From an uncultured Kordia sp. (GTDB taxonomy: Bacteria > Bacteroidota > Bacteroidia > Flavobacteriales > Flavobacteriaceae), in the NCBI RefSeq assembly GCF_947496985.1, contig NZ_CANMEZ010000004.1:372001-436000 (forward strand): DNA of 64,000 nucleotides, given 5' to 3'. The notes beneath the pieces are model-generated. The model ran no database searches. It worked only from the letters and a program-made list of their open reading frames with translations, and was not told where the DNA came from. This document shows, piece after piece, positions 28,409-36,830 of this stretch (the stretch's first letter is position 1; each line of letters starts with the position of its first letter). The position numbers and the translations under genes are program-made.

Positions 28409-29481
28409 TATAATTCTTTATAAAAAGTTTTTAATTGTTGTATGATTGCTTCTTGTGCAAAATGCTGATTGATATGTTTCTGCAAATTTGCTGCTTTTTT
28501 TGTTCTATCTAATTGGTTTTCTATTAAAATATTTAGTTTTTCTGCAAACTTTGTAACTTGTTTACTTTTAACTAAATATCCTTTTGAATCATCAGCAATT
28601 ACACGATTACACTCACCAACATCTGTTGCTAAAACCGCTAAACCATGTAAACCGTATTCTAATAATGCTATTGGCAATCCTTCAGATTGTGAAGATAATA
28701 CTCCAATATCACATTGTGCCAGTATATGCGAAACATCTTCCTTACTTCCATATACAAATACATTTTTACTTAATCCGTGATCATGAATGTATAATTGTAC
28801 TTTTCGAGAGTAATCATCTTCAAAATCTTTTCCGACAATATGTAATGTCCAATCGTTATGTGTTTTTATAGTATTTTTAAAAGCTTCTAACAATAATAAA
28901 TGATCTTTTTGCGGGCGTAAATTTGCCAAACACACAATTCGTTTTCCTAGTGTTCCTTTTAAATTTGTTGTTTTTGCTACAGTTGTATTCTTTACAGGAA
29001 AATTTGATAAATAGGTAACTTTTGAAACCGCTAATTCTTCTTCTGCCCAATCTTTTAATTGTTGATTTACAGCAATAACCCCATTCATCCAATAAGAAGC
29101 AACTTTTAATACAAACGACTTACGTTCCTTTAAAAATTCACTATTTCCATAATGATCGTGCCAAACCATTTTAAATTTTGGATAGATCATTTTGGTTAAG
29201 AACACAATAAAAAAAGATGTAGCATGCGCATGAACTATTGTGATTTTGTGTTCTTTAATAAATGTTTTTAATCGTTTGATAGCTTTAAAATCAAATGTTT
29301 TTGCACGATTTAAGAATAAATATTCAACGTTATTTGAAAGCTGGTTTTTAAGAATTCCTTCTTTGCGTGTTGTACATAGATAAGAAATATCAACTTCAGT
29401 CGCTAATGCATTTGCGTAGGTTAATGCTAATTTCTCAGCACCACCAGCTTCTAATGTATCAATGACTTGTAGCGTTTTCAT
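28408..29481 (-). CDS. Glycosyltransferase, GT4
   Basis: 357 residues, GT-B fold. N-terminal TLEAGGAEKLALTYANAL with the GGAE typical of GT4; C-terminal KRIVCLANLRPQKDHLLLLEAF and SSQSEGLPIALLEYGLHG, containing E-x7-E. Soluble, peripheral to the inner membrane. ATG start; the stop overlaps the Wzy-like start by one base. Substrate unknown. Confidence 0.9.
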   Translation of the reverse strand: MKTLQVIDTLEAGGAEKLALTYANALATEVDISYLCTTRKEGILKNQLSNNVEYLFLNRAKTFDFKAIKRLKTFIKEHKITIVHAHATSFFIVFLTKMIYPKFKMVWHDHYGNSEFLKERKSFVLKVASYWMNGVIAVNQQLKDWAEEELAVSKVTYLSNFPVKNTTVAKTTNLKGTLGKRIVCLANLRPQKDHLLLLEAFKNTIKTHNDWTLHIVGKDFEDDYSRKVQLYIHDHGLSKNVFVYGSKEDVSHILAQCDIGVLSSQSEGLPIALLEYGLHGLAVLATDVGECNRVIADDSKGYLVKSKQVTKFAEKLNILIENQLDRTKKAANLQKHINQHFAQEAIIQQLKTFYKEL

Positions 29482-29559
29482 TTTATAAGTTTATGAATAA
29501 AATTAATTTAAATTTTGTCATTTTTTTGTTAGGGTAAAGTAGTCTCAGAGGCTCAAAGA

Positions 29560-30609
29560 CTATAGTTTACCTGCTTTCAATAAATCATGAATCCTTGCAA
29601 AAAAGCTAGTTAAGGTTAAATATTCTTCCCAAAGCTTACGATTTTCAATTTGAATTTCTTCAAATTTTTCTTGTGTTAGATTTTTATGAAATGTTAATAA
29701 TTGTTTTTCCATTTCATGTTCATTTCCTTGCAAAATTCGAATGCAATGTTTTGTCCAATCAATGATTCCTTCTAATGGCAATAAACAGTCTGTATCAATC
29801 AAAACCGGAATTCTTCCCATTGCTAATGTTTGATAAAACCGAACTGAAAAATTTCCTGCGCCTCTTAGGTTGAATATATAATCAGAGTCATTCATGTTTT
29901 CATAAAATTCATACGTTGTTTTGTCTGCAGAACGATTACTTTTTATACCAGCTCTATATCGTTCTCTATAAATAATATTCGTTTGAATATTATTGTTCTT
30001 TTCTAAACGCCTCAAATACTTATAACGCATGTAGGGTGCTGCAAACCATTGTTGTGGTTCTAATAAGGATCTTCCAAGATGAAATTTTAAATTTCGATAA
30101 ACAATAAATCCAATATCTTTTGCAGCTTTTAAAACGTTTGCTGTTGCTTGGCCTACAAAACCAATTACAGGTTTTTCACTTTTGACACGAACTTGATGAT
30201 TTTCTTTTTCTATATAATGAATTAATGGATCTTTGAAAAATGCAGGAAACGCAATCTGATTCGGTAATTTTTTGCTTTTATAACCACTTGTTCTAAATAC
30301 AAAAACATTTTTATTTGAAGGCATTACGCCTTGATCTCCAGAAACGTACGTCAATACTTTTAAATTATACCCATCGCAATCATTTATAAATTTTTCGGCT
30401 ACTTTTTCTAAGTTATTTTTCAAATAATAATTCCATGAACATGGTAATATTGCAACTTCTGCTTCTGCTATATTTTCAACTAATTGATAGAAATTCTTCA
30501 CTTCTGTAAATTCGTTTCGTTCATCAAATAGCAACGCATACACAAGTGGAAACTTTTCTCCTTTTGAATGTTTCTCTAAAAATTTTTGATCTGTGTAAAC
30601 GTTCAACAT
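29560..30609 (-). CDS. Exostosin-like glycosyltransferase (GT47-like)
   Basis: 349 residues, without a membrane anchor. It has the exostosin pattern: SRAEVAILPCSWNYYL-type N-terminal strand, then RSADKTTYEFYENMNDSDYIFNLRG near 227-250 (quoted in part) with the later GNFSVRFYQTLAMGRIPVLIDTDCLLP, in which the R-F/Y-x(2)-LA-x-GRIPV core is the GT47 nucleotide-sugar motif. In animals exostosins build heparan sulfate; bacterial ones occur in surface polysaccharide clusters and act on unknown sugars. Between two GT4 genes, start ATG one base after the upstream stop. Confidence 0.82.
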   Translation of the reverse strand: MLNVYTDQKFLEKHSKGEKFPLVYALLFDERNEFTEVKNFYQLVENIAEAEVAILPCSWNYYLKNNLEKVAEKFINDCDGYNLKVLTYVSGDQGVMPSNKNVFVFRTSGYKSKKLPNQIAFPAFFKDPLIHYIEKENHQVRVKSEKPVIGFVGQATANVLKAAKDIGFIVYRNLKFHLGRSLLEPQQWFAAPYMRYKYLRRLEKNNNIQTNIIYRERYRAGIKSNRSADKTTYEFYENMNDSDYIFNLRGAGNFSVRFYQTLAMGRIPVLIDTDCLLPLEGIIDWTKHCIRILQGNEHEMEKQLLTFHKNLTQEKFEEIQIENRKLWEEYLTLTSFFARIHDLLKAGKL

Positions 30610-31719
30610 TTATAGTAATGATTTTATTTCTTGTTCAAATTTATCCAGCGTGTATGTTCGACTCCATTCAATCGCTTTTTCAACAGCTATTTGATATTTT
30701 TCTTCAGATTGAAGCATTTTTTCAATTTCTTCAACTGCATTTTTTACATTCGGATCAATCAAAACACCTCTATTTCCTTCATCTAACATGTATGGAACGC
30801 ATGAAATTTTTGTTACAATTGGTAAACTACCCCAAAACATAGCTTCTGCAACTACTTTTGGCCAACCTTCCGATTTTGAAGGTAATAACATAAAATGTCT
30901 AGTTTTGTGCACTTCTTTGATGAGTTCACCTTGTACATTTCCATGTAATTGTATATACTCTTTTAGTTGTTTTTTTTGAATGTATTCTTGTAATTCTGAT
31001 CGCATTATACCATCTCCATATAAATCTAATCGTACATTATAACCTTTTTTAAATAGAGTTTCTACAATTTGAATTGCTACTAACGGACGTTTTCCAATAA
31101 CTAACGAACCAATAAAACTAAATTCTAATGTTTCTGTTAATTTTCTAGAAATAATAGGTTCTTTATCTGAATCTCTATAGGTTGCTGTAAAAAAAGATTT
31201 GATATTATTTGTTTGATTTTTCCAATCGCCATACACCAAAACGTTCATCTTTTTAGTTAGCGATGTATTGGACAATATTTTTCGCTGAATACGATAACTC
31301 AATGGTTGTGGGCTTTTTGGATCCCAATTCCCTGCGTATTTAGCAGTTTTAGTTTTCCATGGAAATAGAAGTTGCACAAAACAAGCAATCAAACCAACAT
31401 TTCCAGGACAACGCAAGTGAATATGGTCTGCCCATATAAATGCTTTTATCAATTGAAATATAATGACAGGAAATAATATTACTGTTTTTATCTTTTGTCC
31501 AAATGTATTTGAATAGAAAAACGGCAGCCAAAATCGCTTGATATCAGTACGTTTAAAGTTTTTTTCTAAAATAGCTTCTTTGTAGTAAAAAGGGGAAACA
31601 ATTCCAACATTTTCAGCATGTTTGAACCAAATATCCATCTCTTTTACATAAGGTGCATATGAAGAAAATTGATTTTCTCGTTTGATGGTTGGCGCATATG
31701 TAACAACTAAGAAATTCAT
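30610..31719 (-). CDS. Glycosyltransferase, GT4
   Basis: 369 residues, GT-B fold. The donor domain has TLEFSFIGSLVIGKRPLVAI, VRLDLYGDGIMRSEL and LPSKSEGWPKVVAEAMFWGS with E-x7-E. N-terminal domain is hydrophobic in places (about 78-110), suggesting close membrane contact. Start overlaps the acetyltransferase stop by one base. Substrate unknown. Confidence 0.88.
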   Translation of the reverse strand: MNFLVVTYAPTIKRENQFSSYAPYVKEMDIWFKHAENVGIVSPFYYKEAILEKNFKRTDIKRFWLPFFYSNTFGQKIKTVILFPVIIFQLIKAFIWADHIHLRCPGNVGLIACFVQLLFPWKTKTAKYAGNWDPKSPQPLSYRIQRKILSNTSLTKKMNVLVYGDWKNQTNNIKSFFTATYRDSDKEPIISRKLTETLEFSFIGSLVIGKRPLVAIQIVETLFKKGYNVRLDLYGDGIMRSELQEYIQKKQLKEYIQLHGNVQGELIKEVHKTRHFMLLPSKSEGWPKVVAEAMFWGSLPIVTKISCVPYMLDEGNRGVLIDPNVKNAVEEIEKMLQSEEKYQIAVEKAIEWSRTYTLDKFEQEIKSLL

Positions 31720-32270
31720 TAAATATAAGCAGATGAATCGTTATCATTAATTTTTACAGCGGGCACACCAAGTACCGTCGTGTTCGCTTCTACGTTTTTT
31801 ACAACCAACGAGTTTGCACCTAAAACACTGTTAGCTCCAATCGTGATTTTTCCAGCTACAGTTACGTTTGCTCCAACATAAATATTATCTTCTAATACAG
31901 GAACGCCTCTTTTTTCTCCTCTTCCACTAACACCAATGGTAACACCTTGTGAAATATTACAGTTATTTCCAATAACAGCATTAGCATTGATGATAATTTG
32001 TCCAAAATGACCTATGTAAAATGAATGCCCAATTTTTGCTGCGTATGGTAATTGAATTCCTGTGATAATTTCTATCCACTTTTGTGAAATAACTCCAAAA
32101 ACAAGTATGATATTTTTCAAGAATAAAGGCAATCTACTCTCATAAACACGATTCCAAAAACGATACGTAATAATTGCCCACAAACCTTGTTGTGTGAGGA
32201 TTAGAAGTAAGGCGTTTTTTCCGCTATACTTTTTATATTTGGCGATATCTGATCGTATTTTTTTAAACAT
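31719..32270 (-). CDS. Serine-acetyltransferase-like hexapeptide acyltransferase
   Basis: 183 residues. The C-terminal half is a left-handed beta helix of hexapeptide repeats (HFGQIIINANAVIGNNCNIS, GVTIG, DNIYVGANVTV, NSVLGANSLV), as in CysE. The N-terminal helical part (DIAKYKK, TQQGLWAIITYRFWNRVY) resembles the serine acetyltransferases placed in polysaccharide clusters, not housekeeping CysE. It most likely O-acetylates a sugar in this pathway using acetyl-CoA. I start at the ATG 32270; a GTG six bases earlier is possible. Confidence 0.85.
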   Translation of the reverse strand: MFKKIRSDIAKYKKYSGKNALLLILTQQGLWAIITYRFWNRVYESRLPLFLKNIILVFGVISQKWIEIITGIQLPYAAKIGHSFYIGHFGQIIINANAVIGNNCNISQGVTIGVSGRGEKRGVPVLEDNIYVGANVTVAGKITIGANSVLGANSLVVKNVEANTTVLGVPAVKINDNDSSAYI

Positions 32271-33273
32271 TATCACGATGTTTTTTAGGTTTTTTAAACC
32301 ATAGTATAAACCAAGAATGTATGCGACCTAAAGCTTCTGTAAACGCTTCTTTCTTCTTTGATTGTGTGACTACATTGGCAAATCTAAGGAATGTTAAAAA
32401 CAAAACAGTTGCATTCCATTTGAATCTTGCTTTCAATGTTGGATTTTCGTGTCGAATACGCCAAACATACCAACCATTTTTTACCACCATCCTACCGTAT
32501 TTGTATTGATTTGGTCTTCCAGAAGCATCATGATGATGTTCTAAACGAGCAGCCGTATTCACATATAATTGTCCTAATTTGGAAACACGCAATGTAAAAT
32601 CAGCATCTTCATACAAACCGTATCCTTCAAAATATGTAGAGAATTTTATTTGATCTAATATTTCTTTTTTGAACGATGAAACACCACCCATAAAGAGTTC
32701 TACTGGATATGTTTTACTTGTCGGAGGTAAGAAGCTTACCGATCTTCCGTGTGAAAATGTTGGTAAATAGCATGGTTTTGTATCATCTAGTAAGCCAAAT
32801 CTTTTTCGCAAACGGAAACGTAATGATTCTGTTCGAAACCAACCATCATATACAAATGACTTTGAATTAGGTTTCTGTGTAACTGAAACTTTCGTCCAAC
32901 TAACTTCATTTGTTATATATCCGCCAACACCAAGTGCTTTTGGATAGATTTTATATGTTCCTATTAAGTTCTCAAAGTAAGTTTCCTCTAAAATTGTATC
33001 ATCATCAAGAAAACAAACAATTTCGCTAGTTTCTACTACATTTCTAATCCCGAAATTACGCTGTTTTGTCAAACCTCTTTCAGAATCATCTACTTTGTAA
33101 TAGATTAAATTCTCAAATGAATTTTTAGATAACATTTCTTTCGTGTCATTATTTCGAGAACCATCTATAATTAAAATCTCATCGGGATACAAAATTTGCT
33201 TCTTTACCGATTGCAATAGTATTTGCAATGGTTTCGGGCGCATGTATGTACATATGATGAGTGTAAACTTCAT
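32263..33273 (-). CDS. Glycosyltransferase, GT2
   Basis: 336 residues. GT-A fold with FTLIICTYMRPKPLQILLQS at the start, DEILIIDGS, a metal site FLDDDTIL (about 91-98) and an acceptor-domain GYGLYEDADFTLRVS (about 220-234). Its C-terminal 70 residues are basic and helical. Overlaps the acetyltransferase start by eight bases. Donor and linkage unknown. Confidence 0.88.
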   Translation of the reverse strand: MKFTLIICTYMRPKPLQILLQSVKKQILYPDEILIIDGSRNNDTKEMLSKNSFENLIYYKVDDSERGLTKQRNFGIRNVVETSEIVCFLDDDTILEETYFENLIGTYKIYPKALGVGGYITNEVSWTKVSVTQKPNSKSFVYDGWFRTESLRFRLRKRFGLLDDTKPCYLPTFSHGRSVSFLPPTSKTYPVELFMGGVSSFKKEILDQIKFSTYFEGYGLYEDADFTLRVSKLGQLYVNTAARLEHHHDASGRPNQYKYGRMVVKNGWYVWRIRHENPTLKARFKWNATVLFLTFLRFANVVTQSKKKEAFTEALGRIHSWFILWFKKPKKHRDNV

Positions 33274-33354
33274 TCTTTTTATCCTAAAAGTGTATAATTT
33301 TTATAGTAACTAATTTAATGACTTCTTTTTGTTGTATTAGAATTTACAGACTAA

Positions 33355-34179
33355 TTAATATCCCATTTTTTGATGTATGTTATCTAAAGCTAATAACAAA
33401 CCTTTTCGTTGTAAAATTGGTAATTTTTTCCATCTGTTAAAAGGATCAAAATCTTTATTCTTTGCACTGTTTACTTCATTTTTGTTTTTTTCTTCATGTT
33501 TGTATGAAGAGTTTAAGATTTTAATTTTGCTCATTTTATCCTTTAGTTCATCAACGTCCATATTTTGATTAAAAAATTGAATCAATTTTGAAAGTTCTTT
33601 ATCTTCACCCGAAACTAACGATTCATAAGTAACCAAAATAAATTTTTTATTTTCTTTTGCCTTAAGCTTCTCTAATGCCGTTAAAAACATATCCAATTCA
33701 TTTTTAACTCTCTTAGCAAAATAATAATGATAATATCCAGAGTAATAGGCTATTTTCCTGATAAAGACTTTATGCGCTTTCCCTTTATTTAGTTTTACAC
33801 TTTTTATGAATGAAGTAACTGTGTTTCTTGGATCTCTGAATAAAATTAGATGATAATCATCTGGAAATGATTCATAGAAAGGAGTAAAATCGCGAACGTT
33901 TACATTTTTAATCATGATAAACTCTTGCGTTCCACGTTTTAAAATTTCTTTTCGAATTCCATCTCTACATACACTTTCTGTCCATTCTATTAATTGTGGG
34001 AACCTCGCAGATTGTTTGTGAATCGTTTTATGTATACTTCCCATAACATTAGAAATAGCGATCTCCGAAGTATCATATACAGGTGTATCTACAGGTAAAA
34101 ATATGCGAAGCACTTCAGACAAAAAATTATGTCCACAACGTTGCATATAAGATGTTTGAAAAATAATTTTTTTACTCAT
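33355..34179 (-). CDS. Sulfotransferase-family protein
   Basis: 274 residues. The 5'-phosphosulfate-binding loop is represented by FQTSYMQRCGHNFLSEVL near the N terminus and the 3'-phosphate-binding motif by LILFRDPRNTVTSFIKSV near 118-135, with the Arg and the later Ser positioned as in PAPS-dependent sulfotransferases. It probably sulfates the polysaccharide, which is common in marine bacteria. It is separated by 81 and 114 bases from its neighbours, a wider spacing than elsewhere in the block. The acceptor is unknown. Confidence 0.8.
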   Translation of the reverse strand: MSKKIIFQTSYMQRCGHNFLSEVLRIFLPVDTPVYDTSEIAISNVMGSIHKTIHKQSARFPQLIEWTESVCRDGIRKEILKRGTQEFIMIKNVNVRDFTPFYESFPDDYHLILFRDPRNTVTSFIKSVKLNKGKAHKVFIRKIAYYSGYYHYYFAKRVKNELDMFLTALEKLKAKENKKFILVTYESLVSGEDKELSKLIQFFNQNMDVDELKDKMSKIKILNSSYKHEEKNKNEVNSAKNKDFDPFNRWKKLPILQRKGLLLALDNIHQKMGY

Positions 34180-34293
34180 TCATTATTGTTTTGAGTTGTT
34201 TAACCAACTATAGAATTCTATCTTAGTTTTTCTTGTTGAATCAAACTGTTGGTAAATCTAATAAAAGTATAGCATATCTAAATTTCACTTACT

Positions 34294-35430
34294 TTACCGT
34301 ACTAGAGATTTGTATATTTTTATATTTTGTTGTGCAATTTTAGTAATATCGAACCGTTTGATTGCTTCTTTTCTAGCATTTTTAGCCATAGTAGAAGCCA
34401 ATTTTTCATCAGTTAATAATATATTAATCTTTTCTGCAAACGCTTTGTATGATTTCGGATTTTCTAAAAAACCTGTTTCACCATCTTCTACTATTTCATG
34501 TGCCCAAGGATAATTTGTGTTTACAAATGGTTTCTCTAAAGCCATTGCTTCAATTGTAACCATTCCAAACGATTCCGCTAATGAAGGAAATACACATACA
34601 TTTGCTTCATTGATCAATTTTTTCATTACATTATAGTTTACTTTTCCTTTGTAATCTACTTTTTGCAGCGCTTCCGTACTCAAATGTTCTTGCATGATTT
34701 CCCATGTAGAACGATTTTCTAAAGCATCAATCGCGTCATTTCCAACAATTACTAATATACAATCGTTATTTTTTTTAATTAATTCATTAAAAATATGTGC
34801 CAATTCTAAAATTCCTTTTTTACGAATTAAGGTGCCAAAATACAGAACTGCGCCATCTTTTCGTTTTGAAATATTTGGCTGAAAATCATCAATATAAATT
34901 CCGTTAGGAATTACATCCGCTTCTTTTTCAACATTAAACAACATTGTTGTCTTTTTAGCTACAAATTCACTTACAGCAATAATTTTATCCGCTTTTCGAA
35001 ATGCCTTTTTTTCACGATTGAAATTATGTTGCTTTTGTGGACGTTTTTCTAAATGACAGAAAAAAGTATCACTTCCGTGCAAACGCATCACATTTGGAAT
35101 TGAAAAGTTCATATTTGCCGAGATTCCTGTCCAATCAACCACTTCTATTACATCTATTTGATCTTTTTTAATGATTTTATTCACATATTTAGCAATGATT
35201 CCTTCGTTTAATCGCCATGTAAATACAGGATATTTTCGCAATTTTATTTTATGAACAATAATGCCTTCATCAATAAAAACTTCTTGTTTATCTTGAAAGT
35301 AGGTAAATACAGAAACTTTTACACCTTTGTCCACTAATGCTTTGAGCAAGTTTTTTGTACTTGTTCCTATTCCCGCGGCTTTCGGAAGTTTTTCGTGTGG
35401 ATATTCAGGAAGTAAGAAACCTACATGCAT
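34294..35430 (-). CDS. Glycosyltransferase, GT4
   Basis: 378 residues, GT-B fold. N-terminal PEYPHEKLPKAAGIGTSTKN and MRLHGSDTFFCHLEKRPQ, donor domain with GAVLYFGTLIRKKGILELAHIF and FPSLAESFGMVTIEAMALEKPFV, showing E-x7-E. Typical length. Start overlaps the upstream stop by one base (TAATG). Substrate unknown. Confidence 0.9.
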   Translation of the reverse strand: MHVGFLLPEYPHEKLPKAAGIGTSTKNLLKALVDKGVKVSVFTYFQDKQEVFIDEGIIVHKIKLRKYPVFTWRLNEGIIAKYVNKIIKKDQIDVIEVVDWTGISANMNFSIPNVMRLHGSDTFFCHLEKRPQKQHNFNREKKAFRKADKIIAVSEFVAKKTTMLFNVEKEADVIPNGIYIDDFQPNISKRKDGAVLYFGTLIRKKGILELAHIFNELIKKNNDCILVIVGNDAIDALENRSTWEIMQEHLSTEALQKVDYKGKVNYNVMKKLINEANVCVFPSLAESFGMVTIEAMALEKPFVNTNYPWAHEIVEDGETGFLENPKSYKAFAEKINILLTDEKLASTMAKNARKEAIKRFDITKIAQQNIKIYKSLVR

Positions 35431-36830
35431 TAGCTCAATAGTTTTTTAAATGCAGTATGCATACGCTGTTGCACTTTCTCTAACGGATGTGCTGCGACAC
35501 TTTCCGCCCAATTTTGACGTGCTTCCATGTTTTTCAATTTCAAGGTATCAAAATTATACAACATGTTTTTGATGTCTTCTGTTGAACGTAGTACATGCAC
35601 TGCTTTTGGATGCTTGTCAAAGGTTTTGAAATGTACAAATTGATACAAACGATCTATGTTAAAATCTTTATGTCCGTTTGGCTGATTGTAATGACAATAG
35701 AATGCTAATTTCTTTAGCAATATTGCGTCAAGCGCCATAGTAGAACCAATATTAAAAATAGCTTCGCTATAATATAAAGTGCTATATAGGACGCCCAAAT
35801 TAGAGTTTACATTGTACGATATAGGCAATGGATTTTCATCAGTATTCCATGTTGGAATCACTTCCGTAATTACATCCTTGTATTGTTTTAGTATTGGAAC
35901 AAACCCTTGATTGTAATCTGCAGGATTTGCACGTAATATTACATGATATTGATCTTTGTTTTTTTCATTGTATGCTTTTACCGATTCCGCTAAATCCTTT
36001 AAATATAAAGGGTCATCCATTCCTATAGAGGTGAAATTCCCTGAAAAACAGAGTAGTTTTTTATCTAACGGCAACTTATAGGTTTTGTAAAATAGTTCCT
36101 TTGGAATCAAATATTCAGATTTCGTATAAAAAGTAAACTGAGGCGTTCCAGTAACTGTAATATTATCATTTTTAACTTCGTCTGGATAATATTGCTGCAT
36201 TTCTTCCTTCATATATTCACTCCAAACATAGTAATGGTCAGCTTTCAACATTTTGTTTCCTTTCGGAAGATTGTCCCAAGAATGTATAAAACTCACAACT
36301 TTAATTCCTAAATCGCGTGCAGCAACGACTGGTGCTAACGATAAACTGGATACTTGATGCGAACAATAGATCAAGTCAGGATTTTCAGTTGTTAGGTATG
36401 CTAAACATTCCTTGTAATAACTAGATTCACGAGTATATTTAAAGAATGTATCTTCTAGTTTTTGAATTCCCTTTTTTGAAGCATAAAATATTGAAAGTAA
36501 GTTTATTACACTAAATTTCAATTTCTTTTTTAAATTGCTTTCTCCTGGCGCCACTCTGTATAATAGATGGTTTTTATTTGCTTGAACTTTATCATTATAA
36601 CGCAAAGTAGCTTTTGCTTTTAAATAGCGCAAAAAGTCTGTTTTGCCATTATAATCAAAGTTAGGAAGCTGGCTTGTTGTTATTGATTTTGGCAATTTTT
36701 CCAATGCAGAAGATTTCACCTTATGCCAAACATGCATGTCAAATTCTTCAGGAATATCGAAGAAATTGCTGGCATAATGATTCTCAAAACTTTGAAATCC
36801 AATAAATATGGAAATTATCTTTTTTCGCAT
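35430..36830 (-). CDS. GT-B-like glycosyltransferase, candidate sialyltransferase or glycerophosphotransferase-like
   Basis: 466 residues, soluble. The middle has PDLIYCSHQVSSLSLAPVVA and VVSFIHSWDNLPKGNKMLKA, with a TVTGTPQF segment and later IFNIGSTMALDAILLKK; this S-T-x-x-x-D-A pattern is seen in GT-B proteins such as CDP-glycerol glycerophosphotransferases and capsule-synthesis transferases. No sialyltransferase family signature is certain. It sits two genes downstream of neuA, so a CMP-sialic acid donor is a reasonable but untested idea. Overlaps the upstream gene by 16 bases. Confidence 0.55.
   Translation of the reverse strand: MRKKIISIFIGFQSFENHYASNFFDIPEEFDMHVWHKVKSSALEKLPKSITTSQLPNFDYNGKTDFLRYLKAKATLRYNDKVQANKNHLLYRVAPGESNLKKKLKFSVINLLSIFYASKKGIQKLEDTFFKYTRESSYYKECLAYLTTENPDLIYCSHQVSSLSLAPVVAARDLGIKVVSFIHSWDNLPKGNKMLKADHYYVWSEYMKEEMQQYYPDEVKNDNITVTGTPQFTFYTKSEYLIPKELFYKTYKLPLDKKLLCFSGNFTSIGMDDPLYLKDLAESVKAYNEKNKDQYHVILRANPADYNQGFVPILKQYKDVITEVIPTWNTDENPLPISYNVNSNLGVLYSTLYYSEAIFNIGSTMALDAILLKKLAFYCHYNQPNGHKDFNIDRLYQFVHFKTFDKHPKAVHVLRSTEDIKNMLYNFDTLKLKNMEARQNWAESVAAHPLEKVQQRMHTAFKKLLS

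Noticed and set aside
29542-29560. Short inverted repeat GTCTCAGAGGCTCAAAGAC after the exostosin-like gene
   Set aside because: The stem is broken by mismatches and has no T-run in the direction of transcription; not a convincing terminator.
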